The notes beneath the pieces are model-generated. The model did no database searches, was not told the origin of the DNA, and saw only the letters and a list, made by a program, of their open reading frames with translations. A program made the translations under genes and the position numbers. A stretch of DNA of 64,000 nucleotides, taken from the NCBI RefSeq assembly GCF_028551255.1, contig NZ_CP117029.1, forward strand, positions 2,232,001 to 2,296,000, given 5' to 3'. This document shows, piece by piece, positions 9,923-18,985 of the stretch; the first letter of the stretch is position 1, and each line of letters starts with the position of its first letter. Origin of the DNA: Vibrio tubiashii. GTDB lineage: Bacteria > Pseudomonadota > Gammaproteobacteria > Enterobacterales > Vibrionaceae.

Positions 9923-10027
9923 AATCAGTTAAGTGGTTCTTCTTCGTGCAAGCGGATTAAATATGAGAAAAAAGTGAACAGTTCAAGAGTGATGTGAAGG
10001 AAGCTAAAGCCACAATTCAGTAAGGGC

Positions 10028-10076
10028 GCCTTGGATGATTGAGAACAAAAGTAAGCTATCACTTACCAACCAAGGC
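10028..10076 (-). terminator. Nested stem-loop downstream of the 33-codon ORF
   Basis: The outer arms GCCTTGG (10028-10034) and CCAAGGC (10070-10076) enclose the inner arms GTAAG (10051-10055) and CTTAC (10062-10066). It lies just beyond the stop of the leftward micro-ORF. There is no strong U-tract, so it may be an RNA structure rather than a simple terminator. Confidence 0.3.
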
Positions 10077-10093
10077 ATACCTCTCGGCTCTTT

Positions 10094-10195
10094 CTATAAT
10101 AGGGTGAAAATGCTCACAATACCGATTAAAGAAAATAAGCAAGTACGACCGATTAGGCCAAAGTTGGAAGGTTGAATCATTTCTTGGTGCTGCAT
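10094..10195 (-). CDS. Possible small membrane protein (33 aa)
   Basis: An ATG at 10195 opens a 33-codon frame ending with TAG at 10094-10096. The product begins MQHQEMIQPSNFG and ends in a hydrophobic stretch (LFSLIGIVSIFTLL) long enough to cross a membrane. A purine-rich GAGAGA lies about 8 bases upstream of the ATG. Small single-pass membrane proteins of this kind are common in gamma-proteobacteria but are missed by gene finders. It is supported only by its composition and ribosome-binding site. I do not recognise the family. Confidence 0.35.
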   Translation of the reverse strand: MQHQEMIQPSNFGLIGRTCLFSLIGIVSIFTLL

Positions 10196-10422
10196 AGGCT
10201 AGTCTCTCTTTTGTTACATAGTCATTACAATATGATGAAATTTAGAGACTTTCTCAATGCATACTTAGATTAAATTTTTATGACAGAGATTAGCTTTATT
10301 TCTGTTCCCTTAATTACCATTGAGTTTAACGCACACAATATGGCTTTGGTCACTCAACGAAAAAATCATTTCAACTATTATCAATACATCATAATTATAA
10401 ATTCGACGTCAGGAGGCCATTT

Positions 10423-12426
10423 ATGCGATCGCTCATAAAACGCTTTTCACTTCACCGTATCTTTACCGCATTAGCGGGTATTCCCTTAATCTTAGCTCTG
10501 CTAATGGCGGTAGAAGTCGCCGTTTTCCAAAAGACCACCGTAGAACAGTCCAATCGCGATCAGGAAATCATTCAGTTAACACTGCTCTACGATAACTTGG
10601 CTCATAACCTTGCGGTAGAACGCGGCTTAACGGCTGGAGTACTTGGAAGTAAAGGCGCACAAGAGCAAGTCGCTAAACTCAAAGAGCAGCGAAAAAATGC
10701 CGATCAGCACATCGCGGCATTTAACGCATTTAAACCTGAATATATCTCTTCAGAACTGACGAACAAGCTGAAACAGTCTTTGGATACTCAGCTTGCGGAT
10801 ATCAATCAAATCCGTAACCAAGTTGATCAGCTTTCACCTAAACGCTCTCCATTCGCTTACTACTCCAATCTCAACCAGCTCGCAATTGACAATGCTGTTC
10901 TGCTAGTTTCGGGCGTAAGTAACTCTGAGATTATCAGGCTAGGTAACTCTTTAACCTCAGTGATGGTCATTAAAGAAAGAGCCGGACAAGTTCGCGGCGC
11001 ACTCAACGGGGCTTTTGCTCGTAAAAACTCTTCGCTTGGTCAGTACACCGCAATAGAGAATTATCTCAAATCCGGCGAATACGCAGAGAGGTTGGCAAGT
11101 CTTGCCATGCCAGATGAGTTCTCAAGCCAACTTGAGGCAGCCAAAAATAGCCCAACTTGGAAGCAAGTCGTTGATATTCAAAACCAATACCTAAACCAGA
11201 AAGCACAGCTACAAGAACTGCAAGGGCCTTCCGCGTTAGATTGGTTCGGCTTGGCGACAGAGAGAATCAAGTTAGTCAATAAAATACGTAACCAACTGGC
11301 CACCACAATGACTGATGTGGTTTCTGCTCAAGCAAGCTCTGCCCAGTGGTTACTCAGTATGATGATCGCCGCTATAGTCTGTATGGGCGCGATTTTAGTT
11401 GGTGGACTAGTTGTCAGTCTTTCAAGCCTCAAACGACGAGTTGGCGAACTCACAAGTAACTTGGCGAGTATGTCGAAATCTAACGACCTTAGCATGGTGC
11501 TGAAGGACGAAGGGAAAAATGAACTGTCGCAAATATCGTCAAGTGTCAATGGCTTGGTATCGAGCATTAAGCGGCTGTTGATTAACGTCACCGAAACCAA
11601 TGAGCATAGCCATCAACGACTCGATCAAATGGTTCAAGGGGCCAACGATCTAGGTGACAGTAGTCGAGCAACCTCCGACAAATGTGGTAACATCGCTGCT
11701 GCCATGACTCAGCTCTCTCAATCCAGTTTAGAGATCGCCTCTTCTTCTGAGCGCGCATTAGAAGAAACGGAGCAAATGACCAATAAGGTGCTCACGTGTC
11801 AAAAGCAAAGCCAAGATTCGTATGAGATTGTGAAAGCCTTGGTCAACCAAATAGAACAAACTCAGGATTGTATGTCTCAGTTAGAGCAAGACGCGCAAAG
11901 TGTCAGCAAAATTGTTGAAACTATTAATGGCATTTCCGAGCAAACCAACCTGTTAGCCTTGAATGCTGCCATTGAAGCTGCTCGTGCAGGGGAACATGGC
12001 CGTGGCTTTGCCGTTGTTTCTTCCGAAGTTCGAGATCTTGCTCAGCGTAGTAAAGAAGCAACCGAACATATCTCTCAATTGCTTTCAAACATCACCAATA
12101 ATACGCAAACTGCGGTGAGCAATATGGATAAAAGCCGAGAAGCGACCGACTCAACGTTCAACTCTGTTTCTGAAGTCACTAACAGCGTCTCTCAGCTAGA
12201 AGTGCTGATTGAAACGGTGAATGAACACATCACTAGTATCGCCAACTCTACGGTCGAGCAGTCCAAAGCCAGCGAAGCGGTCGACCAAGATGTCGATGTA
12301 CTATCAGATATCGCACAAAATACAGGGCAACTCGCAGACAGGATGAATCAAGTGGTCACTAACTATCGTGAAGAAGTCAGTGAAGTGAGTGAGCACCTAG
12401 AGAAATTTAAGCTCGGTACTACCTAA
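10423..12426 (+). CDS. Methyl-accepting chemotaxis protein with NIT sensor domain
   Basis: This 667-residue chemoreceptor has a membrane segment at about 13-34 and a second at about 308-333. The periplasmic part matches the helical NIT (nitrate/nitrite-sensing) family through segments such as [16 protein letters not shown] and [13 protein letters not shown]. The cytoplasmic signalling domain contains the highly conserved hairpin tip ([19 protein letters not shown]), which contacts CheA and CheW. The start is set by an ideal AGGAGG six bases before the ATG. The stop overlaps the convergent downstream gene by 8 bases. Nitrate or nitrite is the family's usual ligand, but the real ligand cannot be read from the sequence. 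Confidence 0.85.
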   Translation: MRSLIKRFSLHRIFTALAGIPLILALLMAVEVAVFQKTTVEQSNRDQEIIQLTLLYDNLAHNLAVERGLTAGVLGSKGAQEQVAKLKEQRKNADQHIAAFNAFKPEYISSELTNKLKQSLDTQLADINQIRNQVDQLSPKRSPFAYYSNLNQLAIDNAVLLVSGVSNSEIIRLGNSLTSVMVIKERAGQVRGALNGAFARKNSSLGQYTAIENYLKSGEYAERLASLAMPDEFSSQLEAAKNSPTWKQVVDIQNQYLNQKAQLQELQGPSALDWFGLATERIKLVNKIRNQLATTMTDVVSAQASSAQWLLSMMIAAIVCMGAILVGGLVVSLSSLKRRVGELTSNLASMSKSNDLSMVLKDEGKNELSQISSSVNGLVSSIKRLLINVTETNEHSHQRLDQMVQGANDLGDSSRATSDKCGNIAAAMTQLSQSSLEIASSSERALEETEQMTNKVLTCQKQSQDSYEIVKALVNQIEQTQDCMSQLEQDAQSVSKIVETINGISEQTNLLALNAAIEAARAGEHGRGFAVVSSEVRDLAQRSKEATEHISQLLSNITNNTQTAVSNMDKSREATDSTFNSVSEVTNSVSQLEVLIETVNEHITSIANSTVEQSKASEAVDQDVDVLSDIAQNTGQLADRMNQVVTNYREEVSEVSEHLEKFKLGTT

Positions 12427-13027
12427 GCGAGAGGGTAATTCTGACAAAATCACCATCTTCAAACTCGATATGGTGATCAAACAGAGATGAAGAATATATT
12501 GTACGGAGGAAAGTGTGCTTTTCTCCGTGAGTGCCACGAAACAACATCGAAATATTCGCGACCAAGCGATTACGATTATTGAAATGGGCATTGAGATCAG
12601 CAGAAAGTACACAAAGCAAGCACCCTTTGCTGTTGTGTTGTAAGTCGACAGCTTCAGGGCTTGAGACCAGCACTGTGGTGTTGAGCTCTTTTTCGAGGGT
12701 ATTAACCAGCAGCAAAAAGCTATCAAGGTGTGGCAGTTCATCCCCTTCGACGGGAGTCAGCAAATTGCCCAACATGGCTTCCATGTCCAACCGCTGAGAA
12801 CGCGCATGGCTGACAAGCGATTTAACCTTCTTTTTGAAAGGCTTATATTTCTTGCTGTTAGCGGCTTTGTTTAGCCAGGCCGAAAGAATATCGTTGACTT
12901 GAGAGCGAGATTTGCTACCTAAAACGATCGCAGTATGGTTAGTACGCAAATGGAGTAAAGCATGAAGAGCGAGCTCCGCCAGTAACGGCTCGAATTCAGG
13001 TTTAATTTTGGTATGGATACTGCGCAT
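12419..13027 (-). CDS. DUF2913-like protein of unknown function
   Basis: This 202-residue soluble protein has no signal peptide or membrane segment. The region around [24 protein letters not shown], with the following [12 protein letters not shown] segment, resembles the Vibrio-enriched DUF2913 family as I recall it; no function is established. The N-terminal half is helical and lysine-rich, and the C-terminal half ends in a beta-rich segment. Its 3' end overlaps the convergent chemoreceptor gene by 8 bases. It may share a leftward transcript with the pseudo-receiver gene only if read from further upstream, since that gene lies beyond a 134-base gap on the same strand. The family call is tentative. 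Confidence 0.5.
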   Translation of the reverse strand: MRSIHTKIKPEFEPLLAELALHALLHLRTNHTAIVLGSKSRSQVNDILSAWLNKAANSKKYKPFKKKVKSLVSHARSQRLDMEAMLGNLLTPVEGDELPHLDSFLLLVNTLEKELNTTVLVSSPEAVDLQHNSKGCLLCVLSADLNAHFNNRNRLVANISMLFRGTHGEKHTFLRTIYSSSLFDHHIEFEDGDFVRITLSLR

Positions 13028-13161
13028 GTTCTCTGAGCGTAAGGTGCCAAGCTTGAGCTTAGTCTATTAGGATTTGTTAAAGGAACGACATGCTACCGAA
13101 AAGCCTTACGTAAGTACAGTATTCAATCGATGTCTGAGCAACTATTCACCAAACCTCTATG

Positions 13162-14796
13162 CTAAGCGTGAACCGGAGTCTGGAGACGTTTCTGCACAAT
13201 ACGCTTTGCTTTTTGGATCTGTGTCACCTTCGGGTGCATCGGATCTTGCTTTATCAAGTTCTCGATTACAATTCCTACACTCACAGGAAATTGCTCTTTA
13301 AGCAACTCAATATTGCTGCTATCAGACACCTTAAACTTAAGCATGGCGTTAATAAAGTGAGAGTGATGGTTGATAAAATAAGGCGCCTCTTTGGCCTTTA
13401 TCGCTAAAGCATCAATCACACGACCTAGCGACGCCTTTTCTGTCGCTTGCTGCATTGCTTGCGCTTTAACACTCAATATTGCTTCGGCTTTATCCAGCAC
13501 AATGCAGCTAATCGTCATCGCAATATCTTTCTTGCTTGAGTTGAGCAGCCTTAACTCATCTAGCCAAGTTCTGGCTAAATCTAAGCAACCAATATGAAGT
13601 GCCACTGCAAGTAGAGCAAACTTGCGATGTTCTAGCTTAGTTTGGTTGTACAGCAGCTCAAGACGCTTTGGCGAGCAAACTGGGTTCACTCCATTGACTT
13701 GTAACAACAGCTGATACAGACCTTTTGAGAACTTATGGTTATCGATTAACTCATTCTCTTGAATGGCCAAAATTGCCTTTAGAGACGTTTTCAAAGTCGC
13801 CGGATTCATTTTGTTGCGTGTTTTGATGGCGATAAGTGCTTCGAGAAACAACCTTAGCTCCTCAATAAACACTAACTCTTCGTCATCTAGCACCGAGTCA
13901 TAGTCAATTTTGGCGAGAAACATCGACGCTTTTCGATAGTCCGAGAGCATGATACACAGCATCACACACTTAAGCGTTAGATGAACGATATGTGGGTAGC
14001 GGATTGAAAGTTTGATCATTACCCGAACAGCTTTGTCTAAATCACAATCAAGCAATGAATGACGTGCTGTGATCTGCGAAACCAAAGGGTCATCAGGGTA
14101 ACCGAGAAGTTCATATTCATGGGCTAGAGCTAATGCTTCCACCTCATTTCCCATTTCATCATGCAGCGAAATCTGTTTTACAAGTGGCCAACGATGTTTT
14201 ACCTGTCTACTCAACTGTTTAAGGACTAGTAGAGCTGAGTCATATTTGTTCTGTTTTACGTAGCAATCAACAACGACTTTGTGAAAGTCTAGCCACTCAA
14301 TCCCCTTACGTTTTGATTGTCGGTTGCAAATTTCAATCGCGTCATCATATAAACCAATTTCGAGCTTCTTATGCACCGTTGCCAAAATCGAACGTTTAAT
14401 TAAGCTGCTGGCAATAAGGTGCTTAAACTGGTTGTAGTTAAAAGGGTGACCGAGAATATTGTCCGGCTCTAACTCCTCTGCCCCTCTAATATGGTCATCA
14501 TCGCCACTATTGGCAATCACGACAAATGAGCAGTCACGTGAGTAGGCACGGCTTTGCTGATAAAGGTAGTGATATTTAGGGCCGACTATTTTCTTCTTAC
14601 TGGCATAAGAACAAATGATCAGATCAAAGCGATGCTGGTTAACAAGCTGCTTAAAGGTCATGACATTTTGTGCCTTGTGCAACTTATCTTCTGCACCACC
14701 CATTTTTTTCAGCATGTTTTTTATCGACGAAGACAACATACTGTTCTCTTCTACGATAAGTACTCGCTTGTCACTTAAATCTTTTTTGTCCGCCAT
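13162..14796 (-). CDS. TPR protein with degenerate receiver domain
   Basis: This 544-residue cytoplasmic protein has an N-terminal receiver-like domain (about 1-135) followed by helical repeats resembling TPRs (about 140-450). The receiver lacks the residues needed for phosphorylation. The acidic pair is EE (LIVEENS), the phosphoacceptor position is serine (DLIICSYAS, about S63), and the conserved lysine is histidine (ILGHPFN). It should therefore act as a protein-binding pseudo-receiver. Vibrios and Shewanella carry response regulators of this receiver-TPR layout, usually with an intact aspartate. No partner kinase is adjacent. Function is unknown. Confidence 0.7.
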   Translation of the reverse strand: MADKKDLSDKRVLIVEENSMLSSSIKNMLKKMGGAEDKLHKAQNVMTFKQLVNQHRFDLIICSYASKKKIVGPKYHYLYQQSRAYSRDCSFVVIANSGDDDHIRGAEELEPDNILGHPFNYNQFKHLIASSLIKRSILATVHKKLEIGLYDDAIEICNRQSKRKGIEWLDFHKVVVDCYVKQNKYDSALLVLKQLSRQVKHRWPLVKQISLHDEMGNEVEALALAHEYELLGYPDDPLVSQITARHSLLDCDLDKAVRVMIKLSIRYPHIVHLTLKCVMLCIMLSDYRKASMFLAKIDYDSVLDDEELVFIEELRLFLEALIAIKTRNKMNPATLKTSLKAILAIQENELIDNHKFSKGLYQLLLQVNGVNPVCSPKRLELLYNQTKLEHRKFALLAVALHIGCLDLARTWLDELRLLNSSKKDIAMTISCIVLDKAEAILSVKAQAMQQATEKASLGRVIDALAIKAKEAPYFINHHSHFINAMLKFKVSDSSNIELLKEQFPVSVGIVIENLIKQDPMHPKVTQIQKAKRIVQKRLQTPVHA

Positions 14797-15204
14797 CTAA
14801 CTACATCTGTCATCTAATTTTCGAGTGGATGCTAGAAGGCCGACACATTAAAGCCTATAACTAGCCGCAGACTTAGATACACGAGCCGAATCGCAGTTAC
14901 AAATTAATCATTATAAAAATCCATTTTATCCCTATATATCAATCAATTAACCACAAAAACAAACCCATATAAACATTCACAAAGCCAAACCTAAAGCGGC
15001 CATCATTCACAAAAGAGATGCATATTGAGTAATACTTAAGCAAGCCACTAAAAGATAAGAGCATTCACGTATCAGCATTGACTCGATATTGAGTACTGAA
15101 AATGGCAGTCATTGACCACCTAACAACGTGAGATAGACAAGTTGGAAAAGCACCAAAACGAAAAAACCCGACAACTCTATGAGCTATCGGGTTTCTAGAA
15201 TAAA
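14797..15204. other. 408-base intergenic region
   Basis: No coding sequence is supported here. It is AT-rich and must hold the promoter of the leftward pseudo-receiver gene. At its right end is the terminator of the tRNA-Arg gene (15161-15194). I see no other structure. Confidence 0.6.
15161..15194 (-). terminator. Terminator of the tRNA-Arg gene
   Basis: AAACCCGA (15164-15171) pairs with TCGGGTTT (15187-15194). On the leftward strand the stem is followed by a run of six T. It lies just downstream of the tRNA. Confidence 0.85.
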
Positions 15205-15281
15205 TGGCACGCCCTGTAGGATTCGAACCTACGACCACATCCTTAGAAGGGACGTGCTCTATCCAGCTGAGCTAAGGGCGC
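15205..15281 (-). tRNA. tRNA-Arg (anticodon UCU)
   Basis: The 77-base leftward sequence folds as a complete cloverleaf. Its acceptor stem is GCGCCCT with AGGGCGT, followed by an encoded GCCA end. The anticodon arm CGTCC-CTTCTAA-GGATG gives anticodon UCU, which reads AGA and AGG. The T-arm has the standard GTTCGAATC loop. It closely matches the E. coli argU-type tRNA. The 3' CCA is encoded, and a terminator follows. Confidence 0.97.
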
Positions 15282-15397
15282 GCTACAGGGAAAGGATTAT
15301 ACGAGTTCGAATTCTTAAAACAAGGGCTTTTAGTAACATTATGATCTGACTGACTAAAAAAAGGTCACAGAATTCTATTTTGATTAAAAACACCACA

Positions 15398-15413
15398 AAG
15401 CAAACGTTTGCTT
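15398..15413. promoter_or_regulatory. PurR-like operator upstream of folD
   Basis: AAGCAAACGTTTGCTT is a perfect 16-bp palindrome matching the core GCAAACGTTTGC of PurR boxes. It lies about 70 bases before the folD ATG. PurR control would fit FolD, which supplies formyl-tetrahydrofolate for purine synthesis. Another LacI-family repressor could also use this site. Confidence 0.55.
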
Positions 15414-15482
15414 ATAGATGTTCGTCAAATAATTTGCGACAATGCGCTGCAAATAATTCGCCATTCTTATTAAAGGAAAGTC

Positions 15483-16343
15483 ATGACCGCTCAAAATATT
15501 GATGGAACTCTAATTTCCCAAACTGTTCGCTCAGAAGTTGCAGCCCGCGTAAAAGCTCGTAAAGAAGCTGGCTTGCGTGCTCCTGGCCTAGCAGTGGTTC
15601 TTGTCGGCGAAGATCCGGCTTCTCAAGTTTATGTCGGCAGTAAGCGTCGTGCATGTGAAGAAGTTGGCTTTGTCTCAAAATCTTTTGACCTTCCTGCAAC
15701 GACGACAGAAGAAGAGCTACTGGCTCTTATTGATGAGCTAAACGGTGACGCTGAGATCGATGGGATTCTTGTTCAGCTACCGCTTCCTGCTGGTATTGAT
15801 GCGACACATGTCCTTGAGCGTATTCACCCTGAAAAAGACGTCGATGGTTTCCACCCATACAACGTAGGTCGTTTGGCTCAACGTATTCCTAAACTCCGCT
15901 CTTGTACGCCTAAAGGCATTATCACTCTACTAGAGCGCTACAACATCAACCTACGTGGTATGCATGCGGTTGTTGTGGGTGCATCAAACATTGTCGGCCG
16001 CCCTATGACGCTTGAGCTGCTACTTGCAGGGTGCACGACCACCACCTGCCACCGCTTCACTAAAGACCTAGAAGGTCATGTCCGCCAAGCTGACTTAGTT
16101 GTGGTTGCTGTAGGTAAACCAAACTTTATTCCTGGCAATTGGATCAAAGAAGGTGCAGTAGTGGTCGATGTAGGTATTAACCGCTTAGATTCAGGCAAGC
16201 TAGTTGGTGATGTTGATTATGACAACGCAAAAGAGCGCGCAAGCTTTATTACCCCAGTACCAGGCGGTGTGGGGCCAATGACGGTAGCAAGCCTCATTGA
16301 GAACACCATGCTGGCTTGTGAGCAGTTTCATACTAAGAAATAA
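15483..16343 (+). CDS. folD: FolD methylene-THF dehydrogenase/cyclohydrolase
   Basis: This cytoplasmic bifunctional enzyme interconverts 5,10-methylene-, 5,10-methenyl- and 10-formyl-tetrahydrofolate using NADP+. The 286-residue length is normal. Family motifs are complete: [14 protein letters not shown] with the catalytic lysine region, [10 protein letters not shown], the KDVDGFHP segment, the nucleotide-binding [10 protein letters not shown], and the C-terminal [10 protein letters not shown]. The ATG follows an AAAGGAAAGTC ribosome-binding site. A PurR-like palindrome upstream suggests purine repression. The gene stands alone, ending directly at a 7-bp tandem repeat array and a terminator. 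Confidence 0.97.
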   Translation: MTAQNIDGTLISQTVRSEVAARVKARKEAGLRAPGLAVVLVGEDPASQVYVGSKRRACEEVGFVSKSFDLPATTTEEELLALIDELNGDAEIDGILVQLPLPAGIDATHVLERIHPEKDVDGFHPYNVGRLAQRIPKLRSCTPKGIITLLERYNINLRGMHAVVVGASNIVGRPMTLELLLAGCTTTTCHRFTKDLEGHVRQADLVVVAVGKPNFIPGNWIKEGAVVVDVGINRLDSGKLVGDVDYDNAKERASFITPVPGGVGPMTVASLIENTMLACEQFHTKK

Positions 16344-16406
16344 AAGCGAGAAGCGAGAAGCGAGAAGCGAGAAGCGAGAAGCGAGAAGCGAGAAGCGAGA
16401 AGCGAG
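16344..16406. repeat. Nine tandem copies of the heptamer AAGCGAG
   Basis: Nine perfect 7-base units run immediately after the folD stop codon, followed by AAAA. The heptamer count is likely to vary by slippage. The same GAAGCGAGA word occurs once at the head of the related repeat after minE (22203-22212), so the array looks like an expansion within a dispersed repeat. Confidence 0.95.
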
Positions 16407-16412
16407 AAAATT

Positions 16413-16447
16413 AAAGGATTGGCACCAAGTGTCAATCCTTTTTATTT
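16413..16447 (+). terminator. folD terminator
   Basis: AAAGGATTG pairs with CAATCCTTT, extended inward by GCAC with GTGT around a 3-base loop, and is followed by TTATTTT. The stem also ends in an A-rich side, so it could work in both directions for the convergent transporter gene. Confidence 0.85.
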
Positions 16448-16489
16448 TGGAACGCTTCGCTATGGATTCGGGATGTGGGAACGAAAAAA

Positions 16490-16556
16490 TCTCGAAGGGC
16501 GAAGCCCGTTCCCGATTCTCGGAGCAAAGCGTTCTAAAGGACGAAGTCCGCTCCAA
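16490..16556. repeat. Dispersed mini-hairpin repeat, copy A
   Basis: This 67-base core closely matches the segment at 22257-22323. It contains tiny hairpins with 4-bp stems and 3-base loops: GGGC-GAA-GCCC at 16497-16507 and GGAC-GAA-GTCC at 16539-16549. Between them is a GGAGCAAAGCGTTC segment. No ORF is supported across it, and it directly abuts the end of the nucleoside transporter gene. Confidence 0.85.
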
Positions 16557-16559
16557 CTC

Positions 16560-17759
16560 TTAAAGGCTAAGAATCACACCTGCGATTGACGCGCTCATAA
16601 GGTTTGCCATGACACCTGCCGCAATGGCGCGGAAGCCGTATTTGGAAATGAATGGACGCTTTTCAGGTACTAGGCTTCCTAAGCCACCGATGAGCATCGC
16701 CATGGTTGAGATGTTTGCAAAGCCGCACAGTGCAAAGGTCACGATAGCTTGTGAGTGCTCACTTAGCTGCGCTTTGACATCCATTAATTGGATAAAAGCG
16801 ACAAACTCGTTCACAACAATTTTATTACCGATTAACGAACCTGCAGTGATGGCTTCATTCCAAGGAACGCCCAGTAGCCACGCCACTGGCGCGAACACGT
16901 AGCCAAGGATTAGCTCAAAACTCAGCTCTACTCCAACTAAGCTGCCAACCCAACCTAGCATGCCGTTAAGCATCGCTATCACACTGATAAAGGCAAGTAA
17001 GGTTGCGCCAACAGCGACTGCAATACGCAAACCAGACATTGCACCGTCAGCCATGGCTTCAACGACGTTGGTCGCTTTCGGCATCTCGGCATTATCTAGC
17101 TCAGTGCTCGGGCTGATGGTTTCCGTTTCAGGTACTAAGATCTTCGCCATCAACAAACCTGCCGGAGCCGACATAAACGCCGCCGCAATCAGGTAGTTGA
17201 GATCCACACCTAGCGAAGCGTAACCAACCAAGGTACCACCAGCCACAGAGGCAAGACCACCACACATAACAGCGAAAAACTGCGAGTCCGTCATCTGTTT
17301 TAAGTACGGTTTTACCACTAGCGGCGCTTCAATCATGCCGACAAAAATGTTTGCTGTCGCAGACAAAGACTCAACACGACCTATACCCAATAGCTTTTGC
17401 AGCCCACCACCAATGAGGTTAATCACTTTTGGCATAAGCCCAATGTGGTACAAGCCAGAAATCAGCGCCGAAAAAAAGATGATGATGCCAAGAACGTTGA
17501 TTGCAAACGTAAAGCCACCTGTTGCTAAGCCGCCAAACAAGAAAGCGATACCTTCTTGACCATAGTTAATAAGATTAGAAACGGCGCCTGTCACGCTGTT
17601 CAGCGCTTCTTTGCCTGCTGGCACGTACAACACCAATAGCGCAAAGGTAATTTGCAATGCAAACGCCAGCGATACCGTTTTAAAATTAATTTTCTTTCTA
17701 TTTGTAGAGAGCAGCCAAGCAGTAAATAGAATGGCTACAACACCGAGAATTGAGTTCAT
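16560..17759 (-). CDS. nupC: Concentrative nucleoside transporter (NupC/CNT family)
   Basis: This 399-residue inner-membrane symporter should import nucleosides with Na+ or H+. It aligns in memory with the structurally known Vibrio CNT across SNRKKIN, FFSALISGLYHIG, GGGLQKLLG, ANIFVG, MCGGLASVAGG, GVPWNEA, VVNEFVAF and ALCGFANIS. Most binding residues (NEFVA, FANxS) are present. However, the usual GQTEAP of the first re-entrant hairpin reads GMIEAP here, which removes the Gln and Thr that contact the base. A changed nucleoside preference is therefore possible. A LysR-type regulator gene lies 228 bases upstream on the same strand. The gene ends against the hairpin repeat. Confidence 0.88.
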   Translation of the reverse strand: MNSILGVVAILFTAWLLSTNRKKINFKTVSLAFALQITFALLVLYVPAGKEALNSVTGAVSNLINYGQEGIAFLFGGLATGGFTFAINVLGIIIFFSALISGLYHIGLMPKVINLIGGGLQKLLGIGRVESLSATANIFVGMIEAPLVVKPYLKQMTDSQFFAVMCGGLASVAGGTLVGYASLGVDLNYLIAAAFMSAPAGLLMAKILVPETETISPSTELDNAEMPKATNVVEAMADGAMSGLRIAVAVGATLLAFISVIAMLNGMLGWVGSLVGVELSFELILGYVFAPVAWLLGVPWNEAITAGSLIGNKIVVNEFVAFIQLMDVKAQLSEHSQAIVTFALCGFANISTMAMLIGGLGSLVPEKRPFISKYGFRAIAAGVMANLMSASIAGVILSL

Positions 17760-17987
17760 AACATGAATCCGACAGAAGGGGGAACAAGAGTGGCGTCGGA
17801 GTCTAGTGATCTAAAAATGAGATTCAAGTCACAATTGTTAACTGGATGTATTTTACAGAGCTTAAAATATCACCATAAAAATAACTCATTGATAAATAAA
17901 AATATAAACGTTTGCCTATTACTATCTTTTCCAGATGGAAATGATGTTTATGGAGTAAGAAAAATTGATCTTACCCAGATGCCGCAG

Positions 17988-18929
17988 TCAGGGTCTTTGA
18001 ATATAGGGCGCCAGTTTCTTATCCCAATGGCACGGGTTGCCAATTTTCTGCTTTATAAAATCGATCACGGCTACCGTCTTTTTGGGTAAGAAACGACGAC
18101 TTGGATAGACCGCGTAAAATGGCATGCTTTGCGACGCGTTCCAGTCGGGAAACAGCTGGATAAGTTGCCCGGTTTTAAATTCATCGCCGATAAGATAAGT
18201 CGCTAGATAGGCGATTCCCCACCCTGCAACCGCAGCATCACGGACCGCTTCTGCTAAGTCGACCGAATAGTTCCCAGAGACTTTAATACTCAACTGTTCT
18301 TGAGGGCTGCTAAATGACCATCGTGTATAATCCCTTTCCCAGCTTCGATAAATCAGGCAATTATGTTCCGTCAGTTCACTTGGATGACTTGGGGTTTGAT
18401 GCTTAACTAAATAATCAGGAGAGGCTGCAACAACAAACTGTGAGTCCGCTAAGCGCTGAGCCACATAGCCTTCTGGAAGATGTTCATTGTTGGTAATCCA
18501 CAGATCCAACCCCTCTTCTAGCATATCTACCTTGTAATCAAACAAATGCACTTCAACTTGAAGATTAGGATATTGCTGACGCAGTTCATCAATCGCTGGA
18601 ATGATGTGCAGGGTACCAAAAGATTGCGACAAACCAATTTTCACTAGTCCTGCTACCTCATCACGCTGGCTTTCAACCTCTAGCTGAGCCTCCCCCACTA
18701 TCGAAACCAACTGAGCACAATGTTCATAAAATTTTTGTCCAGCCTCGGTAGGCGTAAAGCTGCGCGTGGTACGTTGTACAAGCTTTATACCCAGCGATGA
18801 TTCAAGCTGAGTTAATTGCTTACTGACATGTGAGACCGAGACACCTAAGCTTTTAGCAGCCAAGGTAAAATTCTTATGTTTGAGCAAAGCGGCAAACACC
18901 ACCATTTGCGCAGCACGTTCTGAAAGCAC
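17988..18929 (-). CDS. LysR-type transcriptional regulator
   Basis: This 313-residue regulator has an N-terminal winged helix-turn-helix (about 1-60, with FTLAAKSLGVSVSHVSKQLTQLE) and a C-terminal periplasmic-binding-like effector domain. The final residues fit the AaeR/CrgA-like branch of the family (PSRRFLPKKTVAVIDFI). It reads leftward ahead of the nucleoside transporter gene with 228 bases between them, so co-regulation is possible but unproved. Its target cannot be read from the sequence. A strong bidirectional terminator lies directly upstream of its start. Confidence 0.85.
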   Translation of the reverse strand: MLSERAAQMVVFAALLKHKNFTLAAKSLGVSVSHVSKQLTQLESSLGIKLVQRTTRSFTPTEAGQKFYEHCAQLVSIVGEAQLEVESQRDEVAGLVKIGLSQSFGTLHIIPAIDELRQQYPNLQVEVHLFDYKVDMLEEGLDLWITNNEHLPEGYVAQRLADSQFVVAASPDYLVKHQTPSHPSELTEHNCLIYRSWERDYTRWSFSSPQEQLSIKVSGNYSVDLAEAVRDAAVAGWGIAYLATYLIGDEFKTGQLIQLFPDWNASQSMPFYAVYPSRRFLPKKTVAVIDFIKQKIGNPCHWDKKLAPYIQRP

Positions 18930-18944
18930 AGGATCTCCAAAAGA

Positions 18945-18970
18945 AAAAGGAGCTCAAGAGAGCTCCTTTT
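18945..18970. terminator. Bidirectional terminator between mltB-type gene and LysR gene
   Basis: AAAAGGAGCT (18945-18954) and AGCTCCTTTT (18961-18970) form a perfect 10-bp stem around a 6-base loop, with A and T tracts on either side. It ends the leftward transglycosylase transcript. Confidence 0.9.
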
Positions 18971-18985
18971 GTTTAAATTGTTTGT

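Larger units (their letters stand above)
9923..10422. other. 500-base intergenic region with structured segment and a possible micro-ORF
   Basis: No conventional gene is present. The left part is unremarkable. At 10028-10076 a 7-bp outer stem (GCCTTGG with CCAAGGC) encloses a smaller one (GTAAG with CTTAC). A 33-codon leftward ORF lies at 10094-10195. The right part is AT-rich and must contain the promoter of the chemoreceptor gene, which has an ideal AGGAGG at 10411-10416. Confidence 0.5.

Noticed and set aside
13074..13407. Two rightward ORFs opposite the pseudo-receiver gene
   Set aside because: They are shadows of the intact gene on the other strand and lack supporting signals.
16344..16406. 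CRISPR-like array
   Set aside because: The units are 7 bases and contiguous, with no spacers or associated genes.
16297..16563. ORF spanning the heptamer array (SEKREAR repeats)
   Set aside because: It is created by the tandem repeat and overlaps folD; repeats of 7 bases read through three frames by chance.
17763..18089. 108-codon rightward ORF beside the nucleoside transporter
   Set aside because: It overlaps the LysR gene on the other strand and has no recognisable domain or good start.
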